Notes: generated from the sequence alone by a model not told the origin. A stretch of 64,000 bases of DNA from Diphasiastrum complanatum (GCA_029204225.1 CM055107.1:30527410-30591409), one strand, 5' to 3'; shown: positions 11,484-24,825, numbered from the stretch's first letter. Made by a program: numbers and translations.

Positions 11484-11644
11484 GATTATCGTAGTCTTTA
11501 GCTAATATCTTTCTCTAATCAAAGATGTCTTGATTTATAAATTAATATTGAGTACATTCTTATTTCCTTTATACACCTCCACGAGATAGGAAAAAGGAAC
11601 AAAGGATCATAAGTTATCACAAAAGCAAGAACCAACGTAAAATG

Positions 11645-14600
11645 GCACAATTTGATAAATTGTCCAGATCATTTTCATCGTCAAGTTCAAGCACTCAAGT
11701 TACGTGGGATCCAATGAAGGTACGATGTATTTGTAGTTTGCGCATATTGAAATGTAAATTCATTGATTTTCATGTACATGAGATTGCAACATAAATCTAA
11801 TCATTTGTTATCGTTGTGTCATTGCAATAGTATTAAAGAGAGTACGACGAGAAGATATATTGTAAATGCAAACAATGTAAAGGATTAAAAATTCGAGCAA
11901 GACGAATTGTAACAAAACATATTTGGGAGTATGGAGAACATGTGGAGAAAGAGTCTGCAATTGTGGAGGTATATAAAGTTTTCTTTCTTGTAGCAATTTG
12001 ATGGTTTAGTATTGATAATTATTAGACAAATTTTTTATGAAAAAGACATCTAACATTTGCGTAAATTTTCACATTTGTAGAGATGCTCTTTGGTGTCACA
12101 CTGCACAATTGATGATCTTACAAACAAAATTAGGGACATTGATTTTAGATCTTCTTTGGCATTAGATGATGCCCTAGTTGATGACAAGGATATCCATGAT
12201 GTCACTAGTCACTATACACCTCACGTTGATTCTATTCACTCCACCACACTCCTTCCACGTCCTCTACTCCTTCCATTGGTCCTTCCACGTCCTCTACTCA
12301 TTTGAAAAAAAGAACAAGACTTGGACACATTTTGACACAATTCGAAAATGAAAAAAAAATGTTGTGTACTATACATATGTCCAAAAAATGTCTTTGATTC
12401 TTTGTTTGAGCTTAAACTTCCAACTGAATTAAAATCATTAGTGAAACCTTTTGATAGAAATAGATATTCTTGTTGGCCCACTATAGTACCATTACCGTTA
12501 TATGGGATACCATTTTCATATTGGGGTCATATGTACATAATTAAACCTAGTGAGCGTTTTCCAAATGTCGAATTTGGCATATTCCCTTGAATAGTGCCAT
12601 CACATTGATGCCGTACGCAGGGTTTGTGTAGTCACCAATGGAAGATGCAAATATATATGGTTTGAATGCATGTTCATTGGAGGAAAGGTGCATGCAAGGA
12701 AAGATAGTTACAAAGGCAAATCATATGTACATTGATGGACGCCCAGACATACATGGCAACATTGCAGCATACATCAATAGCTCTATAGGCCACTCTTCTT
12801 TTACCAATTGTGATTTCGAGGAACGCACAAATGGACAAGAAGATTTTTTTTTTTAGAAATGTAAAGGGTACTTATGTGATGGTATGTGCGATTAGAACAA
12901 TCAAATCTGAAGAAAAGCTATTCATAAAATATAGTTACAATCGTCCTTTGCCAAGATGTGTACAAAAGGCCTTGAGCCAAACAAATCCATGTACTTGATG
13001 AATCAGACATATAAATTCTTGAATGAATGTTTTTCATTTGCTTACATATGATAACATTGATTATGTTTAATGTATTCTATTATGATATGTGTTGACTCCA
13101 CTGTTAGATATTGCTAGTTTGTATTGAGATTTTAAATTTCATGGATGATTTCACTAGTTGTTGTCATATAATTAAGCATTTGTTTTCTTTTATTGAAGGA
13201 TTTTCAAATATCATCTAGCTCTAGTGACACCAATAATAGCAGGCCACGAGCTAAATCCAAAAATAGGATGGCGTACGATGGTCCACATATAAATCAATTA
13301 TCTCGTCGACAACGTAAATTATTAGACAAATGATGAAAATTGATGAAAGGCAAGATCCTGATTATGCAGATCGGCCTCAACATCATCGTAGCTCTTCTGA
13401 ATCAAGTTCAAGTGCAGACAACGATGCTTTTATGCATGACGAAAATTAAATCATGGATAATTTAATAAATGATGTATATGGACATCATGATGTGGAAGGA
13501 TCACATGTTGAAGAAGCTTTTGTGAGTGCTGAGGAGAACATGTTAAGAGAAGAAATAAACACACCTCTAATTTCACGATTGCAACGAATGTTTCGTTGCA
13601 AGTCCTTTGTAGAGCTTATGAATTGGCATGCTAATCATCGTTCTTTAGATGAGATAATGAGAGTTCCCTCAGATTCACCTGCACGGAAACACATTGACAA
13701 ACATGTTCCAAGTTTTGCGGGTGATTATAGAAATGTGAAGTTTGGGCTTGCAACGGATGGGTGAATCCCTTTTCCATGAAAGCAAGCACATGGTCTACTT
13801 GGCCCGTGGCTTTGGTGAATTATTAACATACCACCTTGGTTGAGCATAAAAAAGGTCATCTAATATTCACACTTCTTGTTCAAAAAGTGAAAAATATGGA
13901 TGTTTACCTTGCACTTAATTGAGGAATTAGAACTACTTTGAAAAGGGGTCCAAATGCTACGACATCTCACGTTCGTCTCAAGGAAGAAATTTTACGATGC
14001 TTGCCACTTTAACGTGGACAATGCATGACTATCCAAAATTGGGTGATTGTTCAGGTAATTTTATTTTAAACATGCATATTTGTTAATAATTTCGTGTTAT
14101 TGTACTGTGGAACATGCTTATGTTTATTTGTTTGAATTTATTAGGCTTTACAACTTCTAGATATCATGCGTGTCTCATTTGTGGACAAAATCTTGATAGT
14201 CGACACTCATGCCATCTGAAAAAAGTTGTATATAAAAATTATAAAAAATATTTGTCTGAAGATCATCCATTCAGGAATACACAAATAGAGGATTTGGAGA
14301 AAGACAAGAGACAAGAAATCCTCCAACAAAAATGTCAGTGGCAGGCACAAACTTTGGATTGAATTCGAGACTAAGCCAATAAATGGTATGAAAAGACTAT
14401 CTATTTTTCATTGTTTACCATATTGGAATAATATGTTGATCAATAATTTGCTTGATCCTATGCACATATTTAAAAATGTGACCGAATCAATATGGAAACA
14501 CATGGCAGGAAATAAAGATAGTATGCATGCTCGAGAGGACTTACAACTATCAAAAACAAAAAAAGAGTATTGGCCAAAGTTGGATGCAAATGGAAATAAT

Positions 14601-14880
14601 ACCCATAGTATTCCAAGAGCAAGTTGGATCCTTAGCAAAGAAGAGTACAAGTATGTGCGATCAGTTATTTTTGAGATGAGAACACCAATGAATTTTGCTC
14701 ATTCATTGTGAACATCATTCATAGCAGATGGAAAGCTTCATGGTCTAAAATCTCATGACTGGTTGAAACTGCTTGAATATATATTTTCAATGTGCATTCG
14801 TGGTTGTCTAACAAAACATCTTCATGAGACCATTTACAAACTAGCAGCTATTGTGAGGTACTTATACATCTTAGATAGAT
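11645..14880 (+). pseudogene. CACTA (En/Spm) TNP2-like transposase, decayed
   Basis: Exon-like blocks on the plus strand match the plant TNP2 (Transposase_21) layout. About 11840-11968 encodes a cysteine pair and basic stretch (YCKCKQCKGLKIRARR) like the transposase-associated domain, bounded by an AG acceptor and a GT donor. About 13453-13765 has the classic WHANHRS, DSPARKHID and FGLATDG motifs, continuing in another frame with NPFSMK. About 14140-14360 has the cysteine cluster YHACLICGQN. 14388-14711 has FHCLPYWNN and LLDPMHIFKNV, and about 14712-14865 has DGKLHGLKSHDW. Stops and frameshifts separate the blocks, so no functional protein is made. A SET-like block lies between the first and second parts. 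Terminal CACTA inverted repeats were not found. Confidence 0.8.
12470..12960 (+). pseudogene. SET-domain-like block inside the CACTA transposase region
   Basis: Between the N-terminal cysteine block and the TNP2 core, the plus strand reads a series resembling a SET methyltransferase fold. It starts with WGHMYIIKPSERFPNVEFGI (to about 12585). After a frame change comes LMPYAGFV (about 12605-12628) and an in-frame TAG. The block HGNIAAYINSSIG followed by NCDFEE (about 12752-12823) matches the SET pattern GN-x-x-x-[FY]IN-x-S ... N-C. After a frame change in a T run comes VMVCAIRTIKSEE then KLFIKYSYN, matching I-x-x-x-EEL-x-x-x-Y. At least two frame changes and one stop are present, so it is inactive here. 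It could be captured host sequence or an original fusion partner of this transposase family. The SET identity is inferred from motif order. Confidence 0.55.
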
Positions 14881-14889
14881 TCATTTCCA

Positions 14890-16010
14890 ATAACAACAAA
14901 TGACAAAATGAAACATATATTATATACATGATGTAGATGGATATGCAACAAGGAGATTTGGAAAGTTCAATGATACATGTTCATCAATATTTTTGGTGCA
15001 GCAGTTCAAAGACATGTACGTCAATGTATTGGTACCGTAAAGCGAAGACATATACATCAAGGTTTCTAGTATCGTAATCTTAGTATTTCTGACGTTATAG
15101 AAATGCATCTTTTTTTAGCTAGCCATGAGTAATAATTTGTGTGCAACAGAAATTGCAAAACTCACTTTCCATTTACTCATGGAATGTCTGGACTCGTCTC
15201 TTTGGACTCGAGGTTTATACTAGAATTTTCTATTTGAGCAGAATGACTTGCTGAAGATATCTACATATCTTAGACGTCATAGATGCTAGAGGCATTCTTT
15301 TTTATTTTAGGATAAATGAAATCGATTACGCCTTGAAATATGAAGTCTCTTAAGAATTTAAAAATAGAAGAGTTTTTATAGCCCATTCAATATTAGCATT
15401 AGGTCTACGTCTTTTATAGTATTCGATTGCAAATGACTCTAGAAGAAAGTTTTTTTTTCCTCAACTCATTTTTTTTTGTTTTCCTCAAGAAGGACGATGT
15501 AAATTTATGTAGTTTTTTTTTTGACTAGTGCTCCCAGTTGTAAAATATCTAATGGTGCCATATCATCAAAGTATGTTTTCTATTATGTGTTATGCTCCAA
15601 TACATACAAATGTTGGACCCTTTCCATGCCTCCCTAATCGGTCGGATCTAGAGGGCAAAGAAGAGGTTCTGTCGTTTAGTATCGGGTTTCGTTCCAATAG
15701 GGAGAGGGCTAAACGACGAAATAGGAGTGGGGATCTAGGCTTGCTAAGGTTGTCAGTCTTAGCTTCAGATTGTGGAATAGCCTAGATTAGTGCGGCGTTC
15801 ATCTCGGATGCTATATTTCTTTTTGGTCTTTTTTCAGTTTTGTTTATTTGTGTGACGTGTTTTTCTGACGTCTACGACGAATTAAAAAAAAATTAAACTC
15901 GCGATTCACGTCGCAAGTCGCAGGGGTGTTGATAAGCTTATCTAAGCGTTGGCAGGTTTGATAGATTTTGTTGCCAATATCCTCCATCATCTACCATCAT
16001 GATTTATTAA
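14890..16010. other. Noncoding stretch, no gene seen
   Basis: No coding signal was recognised. The interval 15600-15800 has more balanced base composition than its surroundings and could be part of an LTR or noncoding transposon sequence, but no termini were found. Confidence 0.4.
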
Positions 16011-16019
16011 GGAAGGGCA

Positions 16020-19002
16020 GTTGCTTGTAATAATGGAGCATGCCTTGCAGGAAGCCATGGATTTTTCAAAATTCAATCATGTAGACATGAAGCGCCGAAG
16101 TGAGGGCTGTTCGGTAATAAAGCTGCGCAACGTTGATATGATCGTCTTCAGTCTGCAAGGGCTTGTTGATGTCTATGGTAATTGGTGGGAGCCCCCTATT
16201 CCAATATCCTTTGAATTCTGCCTACCAGGCCACAATTGTTTGTGAAATATCGTACGTCGTGATCCGGGCTGCCGTGGGGCTTTTGGTGAAATACATGGCA
16301 TTGATAATCTTATCGTCTGCTGGGTTGCCCGTGTTTATACCTCTGAGCTTGGGCCAGTAAATCTTATTTTTCAGCTTTTTGGTAGGAAATGGTTCTTGAC
16401 GCGCCACCAGATGATAGTATGGATTGATGCGCATATATGCAAGTGCATCGAGATACCGTTCCATGGATGTTTTGCTTTGTAAAAATAGATGATGTCGCCA
16501 AGTAGGTTGTGGATCCAAGAGTTTTACTGCTTCCTTGTGAGTTTTGCAGTGGTCGAGGTTTGGCAAAATGTAACCGCCTCGCTCCTTGGGTGGATACTTT
16601 TTGGCGAACTCTTGGGAGATGAGTTGCTCCTTGCTCGGTGCATTTGGAGAGATCCGGTGCCTTATTGTTGGTGCTTCAGCAACTAAGGCATGTTCAGTTT
16701 GTGGATTGAGTTCAGGGGATAGAGGAGGTGAAGGGTTAGATGCAGCAATGCGCTAGGATTCTGAAGAGAAGTGGAGTGGAAAAAGATAGTTAGTTTGGTC
16801 AATGGGGTTAGAAGCAGTAGAAGTGAAATGGTGTTGGGAGGAAGTACCACTAGTGCCTTGAGGATTGGTTGGTGTTTGAGTTGTTGGCATTTGAGGCGGT
16901 CCTTGAAATGACGAGCCTTGATTAGTTGGTGGAGGCTGTTGAAATCCTGTCCCATCACCACCATCTGATCCATCATAATGAGGTCCAGAGTCATGAGACT
17001 AGGCCTTTCCATGCCAGACAAAGTGTTGATTGAGCAGCTGCCTTCAATCTTTTCTCCAGGGTGGCGATATCTTGGTTGAGGGCCTCGACGAAAGCAATAT
17101 ATGATTGTTATATTTTGGAGTGCTGCTCCGTCATGGCTTTTAACTTTTGTGCCAACTTTTGATATGCCACCATTGGAATCTGAGCTCCCTCGGGAATAGT
17201 TGGTGGTGCAAAATCATTGAAATCTACTAATTCTAGCTGTTCCTTCATAGCAAAATATGTTGCTTGTGCATCTGCTAAGGCCTCGTCCCGTTCTGCTGTA
17301 AGATTGTCAATGACAGTTTGCAGGTTAGAGATCTTCAACTGGAATTGGCTTTGTAGATGGGTAAGCATTTGTTGTTGCTGTTGATTATAGGGGGTGAAAT
17401 TGTGAATCTGTTGTTGTTGTTGCTTGCATTTCGCCTCCAACATTGCCATTTCCTTTTGGAAATCTACCATGGCTTCATCGTCGAATTGCCTCAAGGTGTA
17501 TTGATTGCCTAAGGTTCCGAATAGGTTGTACTGGAGCTCATTCACCAACCAAACCACTTTTTGGGCTGTTAGGGGTGATTGCTCCCCAAGGCCAATGTTT
17601 GGGAGAGTGCGTGTATAATTAGGATATGGTATGGGATTGAATGGAAGAAACTCTAGAATTGGGAGGGATGTTGGAGTGTGAGAAAATACAAGGGGGAGGT
17701 GATTGTGGGATGATAGGAGGTGAATGTGGTGGTGACGGAATGCGTGTCGGAGACGTGTGGAGTGGATTAGGTGTTAGGATGGTGGATGTGGTTTGTGTTA
17801 ATAACTATAATGCAAAATCGTCTACATTGACTGTACAGTCAAGTAGGGTGAAAGAATGTACAAGTGAGGACTTGCATGGAATTATGGAATCAAAGCCTGT
17901 GTTAAGTGTGAATGAGGGGGTGGATATGGTAGTAAGTGGAGGAGGTAATGGTGGAAGTATGGTGACCTGAACTGCTGAAGTTACCTGCGTTGGCTGGAAC
18001 CCTCCAAATGGACCTGAGCCAGAAGCTCCTGCATCCACAGAGTTGCCTGCTGCTATGACTACTTGTCTTCTTTGTTGGGCCTCTTCGAGTAGGGCCTCCT
18101 GCTATGCGAGAACCTCCTTTGGGACTTGAGAGGATTTCAAACTCCCTCCGGATTCAGCATATTCAATCCCGATATCATTGGATAAGATATAAGGGGAGAT
18201 GGTGTCATCGATGCTCATTGCCTTACCCTTCTGTTTCTTTGTGGGAGGTGCAAGTGACACAAGTTCTGCTGATACCTATGGGGTGGCCCGCTTCTTTGTG
18301 CTAGGATAGACTTCCACTAGCTCTTTCAGTATGGGACGGCCATTCGTTGTCCCAGATGTTGTGTGACCAACATGTGCAAAAAATAGCCACACTTGGTAGG
18401 GGATTTCCTGGCTTTCAGCGCCACACATAGTTTGTCAGTGACTTTCTCTGCCCACTTGTAGTTCTTTGTTGGATCATCCATGGTCAGAGTCAATGAAAAT
18501 AGATCTCTTGGTGGGATGCGATCCACCTTGGCTATGTGGACCTCTACCATGTACACGAGGAGTTCTGTGGCTGCCCGGAGCTTAGAATCCTTGATCAGCT
18601 ATCATTAGTTTGGGCAATGGTTTTGTCGTCTTCTTACAGGAACTTCGTGAAATAGTTGGAATCAAAGCTAGTTCCTCTTTCGTGAATCATCTCACCCAGA
18701 TTTGAAAATCCTATGCGTTGTAAGCATTATGAGGAGATATTGATTATGATGTAACTGCCATATTTGGAGGTGATTTTGAAGGAATGAAACTTAGCGGAGT
18801 ATGTGGAATAGGCCGCTTGGACCAGACTCTCACTATGCTGATCAGTGAAATGGGTGAGATCCAATCCAATGTTTGTTAATAGCTCTTTGGCTAGTATCAG
18901 CACTGCAGGATAATTCTTGATAGAAATTAGTGATAAATCGTCCGAAAAGGATTTGGGGACCGTATGGCGATGCAGAGAGAGTGATGAGTCTTTGGAAGTC
19001 AT
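16020..19002 (-). pseudogene. Large unidentified coding-like region with coiled coil and low-complexity linkers
   Basis: Read on the minus strand, one long coding-like region passes through several frames. It begins at ATG 19002 (MTSKDSSLSLHRHTVPK; AVLILAKELLTNIGLDLTHF). Next comes a block near 18590-18320 (LVYMVEVHIAKVDRIPP, YKWAEKVTDKLCVALK), then a proline and serine rich linker around 18270-17600. 17557-17108 is a glutamine-rich coiled coil (FQKEMAMLEAKCKQQQQQ; LQSQFQLKISNLQTVIDNL). Another Pro/Ser/Thr linker follows at about 17020-16700. The C-terminal block at 16690-16040 is compact (SMERYLDALAYMRINPYYH, NKIYWPKLRGINTGNPADD, ITTYDISQTIVAW). The frames differ between blocks and a few stops interrupt them, so this copy is probably dead. 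No domain is recognised. The order (folded N part, linker, coiled coil, linker, folded C part) would suit a structural or Gag-like protein; that is inference. Confidence 0.5.
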
Positions 19003-19585
19003 GATGGCAGTAATTCTAGATAGTTCTGGAGATTGTGAAAATTTTGAAAATTTTTAATATGAATTCTCTTGCAGAAATCTAGAATAAACTCATGGAGGGA
19101 ATGGGTGAGGCCTATATATAGACTTTTTTTGGACAAGAATCCACAACTTCACCAAGTAATCGTCCTCTATGCCCATGATTTCTTAGTGAGGTTCGTGAAT
19201 TTCAAGTCACTTTTCTAAGGGCTGACGAGTTCCTGTAAGTGAATTTTTTGTACAAAAATGAGTAAAAATGACTGACAGTACAAAAATTGGTCTGATCAGA
19301 ATTCACGGATATAATAGAGAAATCGTGGAGGTGATTTTGAGGCTCAACGAATTATCCACAAATTTTATCAGTGAGGATCTGATCCAAAAAACTAATTTTT
19401 TGCTATTTTTGAAAAGTTTTTCTCTGAGACAAAATTCATGGAGGTAATAAATGAATCGTTCATACAAAAGGGGTTGGATAAATTCTATTTGATGTGATTG
19501 TGAAACAAATTCTTTAAAAAAGAATGATTCTTGTGGTTGCATAAAAAAAGACTGATTGTATATTTGATCTGACGATATCTTGATG
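19003..19585. other. Upstream region of the unidentified minus-strand sequence
   Basis: AT-rich, with no supported gene. It contains several phrases of the type tcgtggaggtgattttgag and tcatggaggtaataaatga (near 19080, 19320 and 19440) that look like degenerate tandem copies. Confidence 0.35.
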
Positions 19586-19589
19586 TTCT

Positions 19590-21600
19590 GAAACAAGAAA
19601 ACACACCAGAAGCTTTTCTGCAGATATTGCAAGAGAGCCAATCACAACATCAAGGAGTGTCATATCTGGATCTACAACGAGACAAAGAAACAACAACAAC
19701 AACAACAGCCAAACTCCTCCAACGTGGCGGAATTCAAAGAGCAAGATACACATTTGTTAATGGCTTACAACAACAATAGCGAAGACTGTGATAGCTGGTA
19801 CCTGGACAGCGGCACTATCCAACACATGACCTCTCGCAAGGAATGGTTTACTGAGTATGCAGCTTACAGCAGAGATCAATTCATCTACCTCGGAGATTCA
19901 AACACCATACACGTGGAAGGCAAAGGAACAGTGAAGATCACCTTCAATAACAATCTATCTATTTGTGTTCCTAATGTCCTTCATCTTTCTCAGTTATCAA
20001 ATAATCTCTTATCAATCTCTAAGATAACTGATGAGGGCTATATTGTTACTTTCTCATCTGAGTAGTGTACAATACTCGAGGAAGATACTAATCTGACTAC
20101 ATGCACTAGAGTCAAAAATTTTGCCATTAGAGAAAATTTGGCTTTGGAAAGGGCCCTATAAGGATTGCCACATAGGATGACAATTTTTTGGCAATGTAAA
20201 ATACTAAAATAAAATCTTTTTTTGCCTGCAGTCCTACCCACACAATCTTCGATGGTTAGCTATTATGTGCATATATAGTCTGTGGCTGTAAAAAATCATA
20301 ACTTTTGAAGGAAAGCTCGGATTGAGACGAGTACAATGCCATTAGAAAGCCCTCGACGAGAGCTTTTCAATGACACCCAAGATGACCCGGTTCCAAGATA
20401 TGATGAAGAAGTTATGGCCAATCAAAGTTTTGGTCGGTCAATAGTTGGTCAACCCGATATCTCTTTCAAACGCAGTTGACCAGTTGAGAGCTACTGGTCA
20501 ATCTGGTCAACTAGAAGGTCGACAAGACAACGAAAAGCGCCAACAAGATATGTGCCAGACACCTCAGCTTGTACATCATGTGGATTCAATGGTGAACCAC
20601 AAACATTCGAGGAAGCAATTGAATGTCCAGAGAAGGACAAATGGATCCAAGCCATGAATGAGGAGATGGAATCCATGAGGAAGAACCAGGTATGGACGTT
20701 GCAGCCATTACCAGATAAGCAAAAGACTGTAAAATGCAAGTGGGTAAACAAGTTGAAGTATGGACCGGATGGAGATGTTTCAAATTATAAGGCAAGACTT
20801 GTAGCGAAGGAATTTTCTCAGAGATATGGTATTGACTATTCTAAGACCTTCTCTCTTGTTGTGAAACATTCGTTCCTACGTTTACTATTTGCATATGCAG
20901 TTGCTTATGATCTCAGGATTCACATTGTGGACGAGAAGACAACCTTCTTGCATGGTGAGCTGGACGAAGAAGTCTGCATGGATCAACCCCCAAGCTATAT
21001 CTCGAATTCACTTCCTACTTATGCATGTAGAATGCATAGAAGTATCTATGGTCTGAAGCAGTCAGCGCGACAATGGTACAAGAAGAAAGATCAAGCTCTG
21101 AAATCCTTACTATTCAAGCCACTAATGACTGATTCCAATGTCTGTATAAAAATTACAGATGAGAAGATTATCATTGTAGCTGTGTATGTGGACGACACTC
21201 TGATACTCTGCAAGAGTGAGAAGCTTATTGCTGAAGTGAAGTATGATATCTCGAAACATTTCGAAATTGCAGATCTGGGAGAAGCCAGATGTAATCTTGG
21301 CTTACAGTTTCACAAGGACTATGAGAGAGGTAAATTGTACCTTCATCAGTCCAGATATATCCAAAAAATCTTAGAAAATTTTGGGATGCTGAATTGCAAA
21401 TGAGCGAATACTCCAATGCTCACAGGAACAGTACTGACGAATGAAAATTGTTCGAGGATTGAAGAAGAAAGAGAATTGATGTAGCTTACACCGTACATGA
21501 AGCTGATCGGATTATTGATGTACCTTGCAGATAACACACATCTTGACATTGCTTATGTAGTGTTTCAGATGAGCCAATTCTGTAGATTTACATAGAGCGA
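19590..21600 (+). pseudogene. Copia retrotransposon remnant with intact RT core
   Basis: Plus-strand Copia. A zinc knuckle CRYCKRANHNIKEC (CX2CX4HX4C, about 19617-19660) is followed by a glutamine run and the retropepsin motif WYLDSGTIQHM (about 19797-19830). The frame stops at 20065. Integrase is missing. 20070-20500 holds decayed sequence, and the typical pre-RT motif RRSTRQRKAPTRY (about 20515-20553) opens the RT. Uninterrupted RT (RVT_2) runs to 21403 with CKWVNKLKYGPDGD, KARLVAKEFSQRYG and the catalytic VAVYVDDTLIL (about 21176-21208). It continues past a TGA at 21401-21403 into the start of the RNase H region (LIGLLMYLADNTHLDIAYVV) and is cut off near 21600. No 3' LTR was seen. Confidence 0.85.
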
Positions 21601-21919
21601 CTATACTTACTGGATGATACTTGACATATAAATCAACAGAGTACACATACATTGTAATGTAGTAGTCTGATACAAGTAAGCAATCAAGATGAAATACAGA
21701 ATACATGTCCACCTGCGTGCGAAGACAATTCTATCTAGGATCTGTAGATCCAACTGTCCACTAGTAAAACGAGACAATCGCTTGTGAGAGAAGTGTGTTT
21801 CTCCCACACCAACGCACTGCGTGGATTTGCATGCAATGCTTGAAGAAATCAGGGAAAGATCAATATAGATGTTTTTTCTCGTTGTGTCTGATCTCGAATG
21901 CAAATGCGTCTGCTGATAA

Positions 21920-22579
21920 TTGTGTGTCTGAGTTTTTCTTGTTCATTTGAATTTTGCACCTTGGTTGAAACTATGTTGAATGCTGCATTAATTTTATAAA
22001 CGTAGATCAACAATGCCTGACTACATTCTGGAGGACTGTAGGAGTGATTCAGCTGGCAGTGTCCAACGATCGCATCTAAACTCCATCCGAACGCAAGAGA
22101 GTCGTGGTTCCTTTGCGAAAGCTTCGCGACTACGACCCTGATTTATTCTCATCATCACATTAGTCTCTAGAAAGTACTTGGTTTTCATCCATTATTGTTT
22201 TGTGCTCTTGTCTTCTGATTTGTATATGCTACTTATTGAATCAATCTATCTTCTTAGTGTGTTCAGTATCCAGTCAGAATGTATGTTTCTCTGTAGTTAT
22301 TTGTAACTGATGAATTGCTTATTGTTTCATCTGATTTGTTGAATACGTCAACATTGCAATATTCAATACATCATTGTTTGGCTACGAAATCACTTTAGTA
22401 CTAATGATTACAAAGTCAGTTGCTAAAAGATTGAACGTGACTTCTGTCATTATAGCCTTGTTCAATTATTGATAGGCATAGTCATGCATTAGGAAAGAAG
22501 GCTCATTCCGACGTGTTTGATAGGTCGCTCATAGTCTTTGGCTTATTGAATCGACATTTTCACTTTTCTCTTTCCAACA
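21920..22579 (+). repeat. Probable 5' LTR of the following Copia element
   Basis: The right end is well placed: ...CCAACA abuts a primer-binding site. A TATAAA box lies at 21995-22000. The left boundary is uncertain because no second LTR was found for comparison. Confidence 0.5.
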
Positions 22580-22591
22580 TGGTATCAAAGC
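22580..22591 (+). promoter_or_regulatory. Primer-binding site for initiator tRNA-Met
   Basis: TGGTATCAAAGC follows directly after an LTR-type CA end and differs by one base from the usual plant TGGTATCAGAGC complement of initiator tRNA-Met. It marks the start of the internal region of a plus-strand LTR element. Confidence 0.75.
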
Positions 22592-24825
22592 TCTACTACT
22601 ATTAGATACCTTCCATGGTATTGGAGCGATATCATTAGATACTTTTCACAGTATCAATCAGAGCGCACTTGCTCTTAACATAATACCCAAAAAAAGAGAA
22701 ATGACCTAGACACCCATTTTTCTAAAAAATTAGAATTTTATTGAAAAAATGCCAATATTTTGAACGTTAAATCAAAAAAAAAAATTCAAAAAATTGAACA
22801 TTTATTATTTTGTTATAATTTACAAATATGAAAAAACATAAGCTATCAATTTTCTTTTTCATTGTCAAATTTGACCTTATTAAACAAATTCAAATGTGAA
22901 TAGCTTATTGCTTAAAAAAAAAAATCAAATAATATCAAATTTTCAAACTTTGAACTTGGATTCTGAAAAAGACAATTATGATTATAAGTAATTTAAACGA
23001 TTTGAAAATTCTAGAATTAACTTATTTCATAATTTTTTTAAAATTGCACCTTTTTGAAGTATTCAAGATAATTTTAATGACTAGAATATTGAAATCTGAT
23101 TTTGATTGTATTTGATAAATTTATAAAAGACAAAACTAAAAAAAGTGAAAAATTTTACTTTTGATAATCTTTAAAGGTAAAGAACATGTTATGTCTGACT
23201 TGTGAAGATTTTAAAAAATACCTGCCCAATTGAACTGTTTGCTTTTTAGTTTTAGAGATGCTAGATAGTTTGTTGGTATGTTGTTGTTTTTATTCGTTTG
23301 TTTGTTACAACTAGCGAGATAAAGTACCGCAGTTCCATCTGATTTTAAACTCCCAATTAATCCTCTCGATCAAGAAGATGATTGCCCTTGAGATCAAGAA
23401 GATGGTTGCCTTTGACAGAGCCAAACTTTAGAATAGATTTATTGCAAAATTCTTCTTTTGAGTTGCTAGTGATCAGCTATACTCTGTGAGCTTAAACGAC
23501 TACTTGAAAATCCAATGTTCTTTGAGGCTGAAGCCAATTGGAGCAAATAATACATTCTGCTTATTTTTCTTGCATCAATCAAAGTGGCATAAGAAATTAT
23601 AAGTAAAACTTCCCAAGACCAGGGCGCTTGGCGTATCAGTTTTCTCATGAGATTTTGCAATATGGTGTACTTGTTATTATGTTGAATATAAACTACCTGT
23701 GTCGGAGGACATGCTTGTACGCTTGTGAATCCAAGTTGCAAAAGCTGAAAATTTTGATTTTTTTTTAAAAATATTTAAATTTGAAAATAAAAAAAATCTA
23801 AAATTAATAGTAAAACAATAAATTCAGAAATCTAGAAATTTAAATGAAAATATACCACAAAAAAAATTAAATTTAAATATTTACAATAAAAATAAAAATA
23901 AAATTTTTAAATATATAACTACAAAATCTAAATGTAAAAACGATTTGATAATCCACAAATAAAGTAAAGTGTGTTACAAATAAAAAAAACTGCAGATTGA
24001 AAAAAAATAACATGTTTGAATTTTTTTTTAGGAATACACGAGTTGAAACATGTGATAATTAATGAACTTCAAGTTGGAAGTCTTGTTGCACTTTTTGACT
24101 TCTGAAAATAAGAAAAAACATATGTTTGAGATTGTATTAGTGTTTAGATTTATTTAAAACAATATGTAAATAGAAATATTATGGGTCCATTTGTTGCACA
24201 CCCTGTCAACCAATATTTTTTGAAAATGTGCGAATAAAAATGTTGCAATTAGAACCGAAGAGACAAGAAAGAATGACTGTGAAAAAAATCAATTACGGAT
24301 TGATGATTTAGATCTAACAAATATGGATGTTTTAATATTTAATTTTATATTGGCGATGACTAGCCGTATACAAAAGTCAACAATATCTATTTTGAAGGAA
24401 TGAATTTAATTAATCAAACAACTACTGTTTTGAATTGTCATCAATTGAAGAAGACTGACTTATAAAATTTTTGTCAATATGAGAAGCTTATTAAAAGAAA
24501 GATATGTTAGTTGATTTGATAAGTTATGTGTTGTCTTGAAATGTAGTTTCATTTTTTATTATGATGATTTTATGAAGTTTTTATTTTTTATTTTAGTTTA
24601 GAGATTAACTTTAAAAAAACTATAATTTTGGCCTAAAATTAGAACCATTAAAAAATATAAAAAAAACTTATCCTTTTTTAGGTCAAAGTCCCGACATAAA
24701 TGTCATTTTCTTAATCTTCAATTTGTGGTATCAAATTTCAGTATCAGATGATTGATTTCCAATTGTAACATAGCATGACATCATTCTTACAGTTATCGAT
24801 TTAATCAACAGACTAAAGTTTCAAA
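22592..24825. other. Extremely AT-rich Copia leader or insertion
   Basis: More than 2 kb of very AT-rich sequence with long A and T runs lies between the primer-binding site and the gag start. An island of more balanced composition at about 23320-23720 contains the tandem phrase gatcaagaagatg twice (23367 and 23391). No gene was recognised. Leaders of this element class are normally shorter, so part of it is probably an insertion. Confidence 0.45.
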
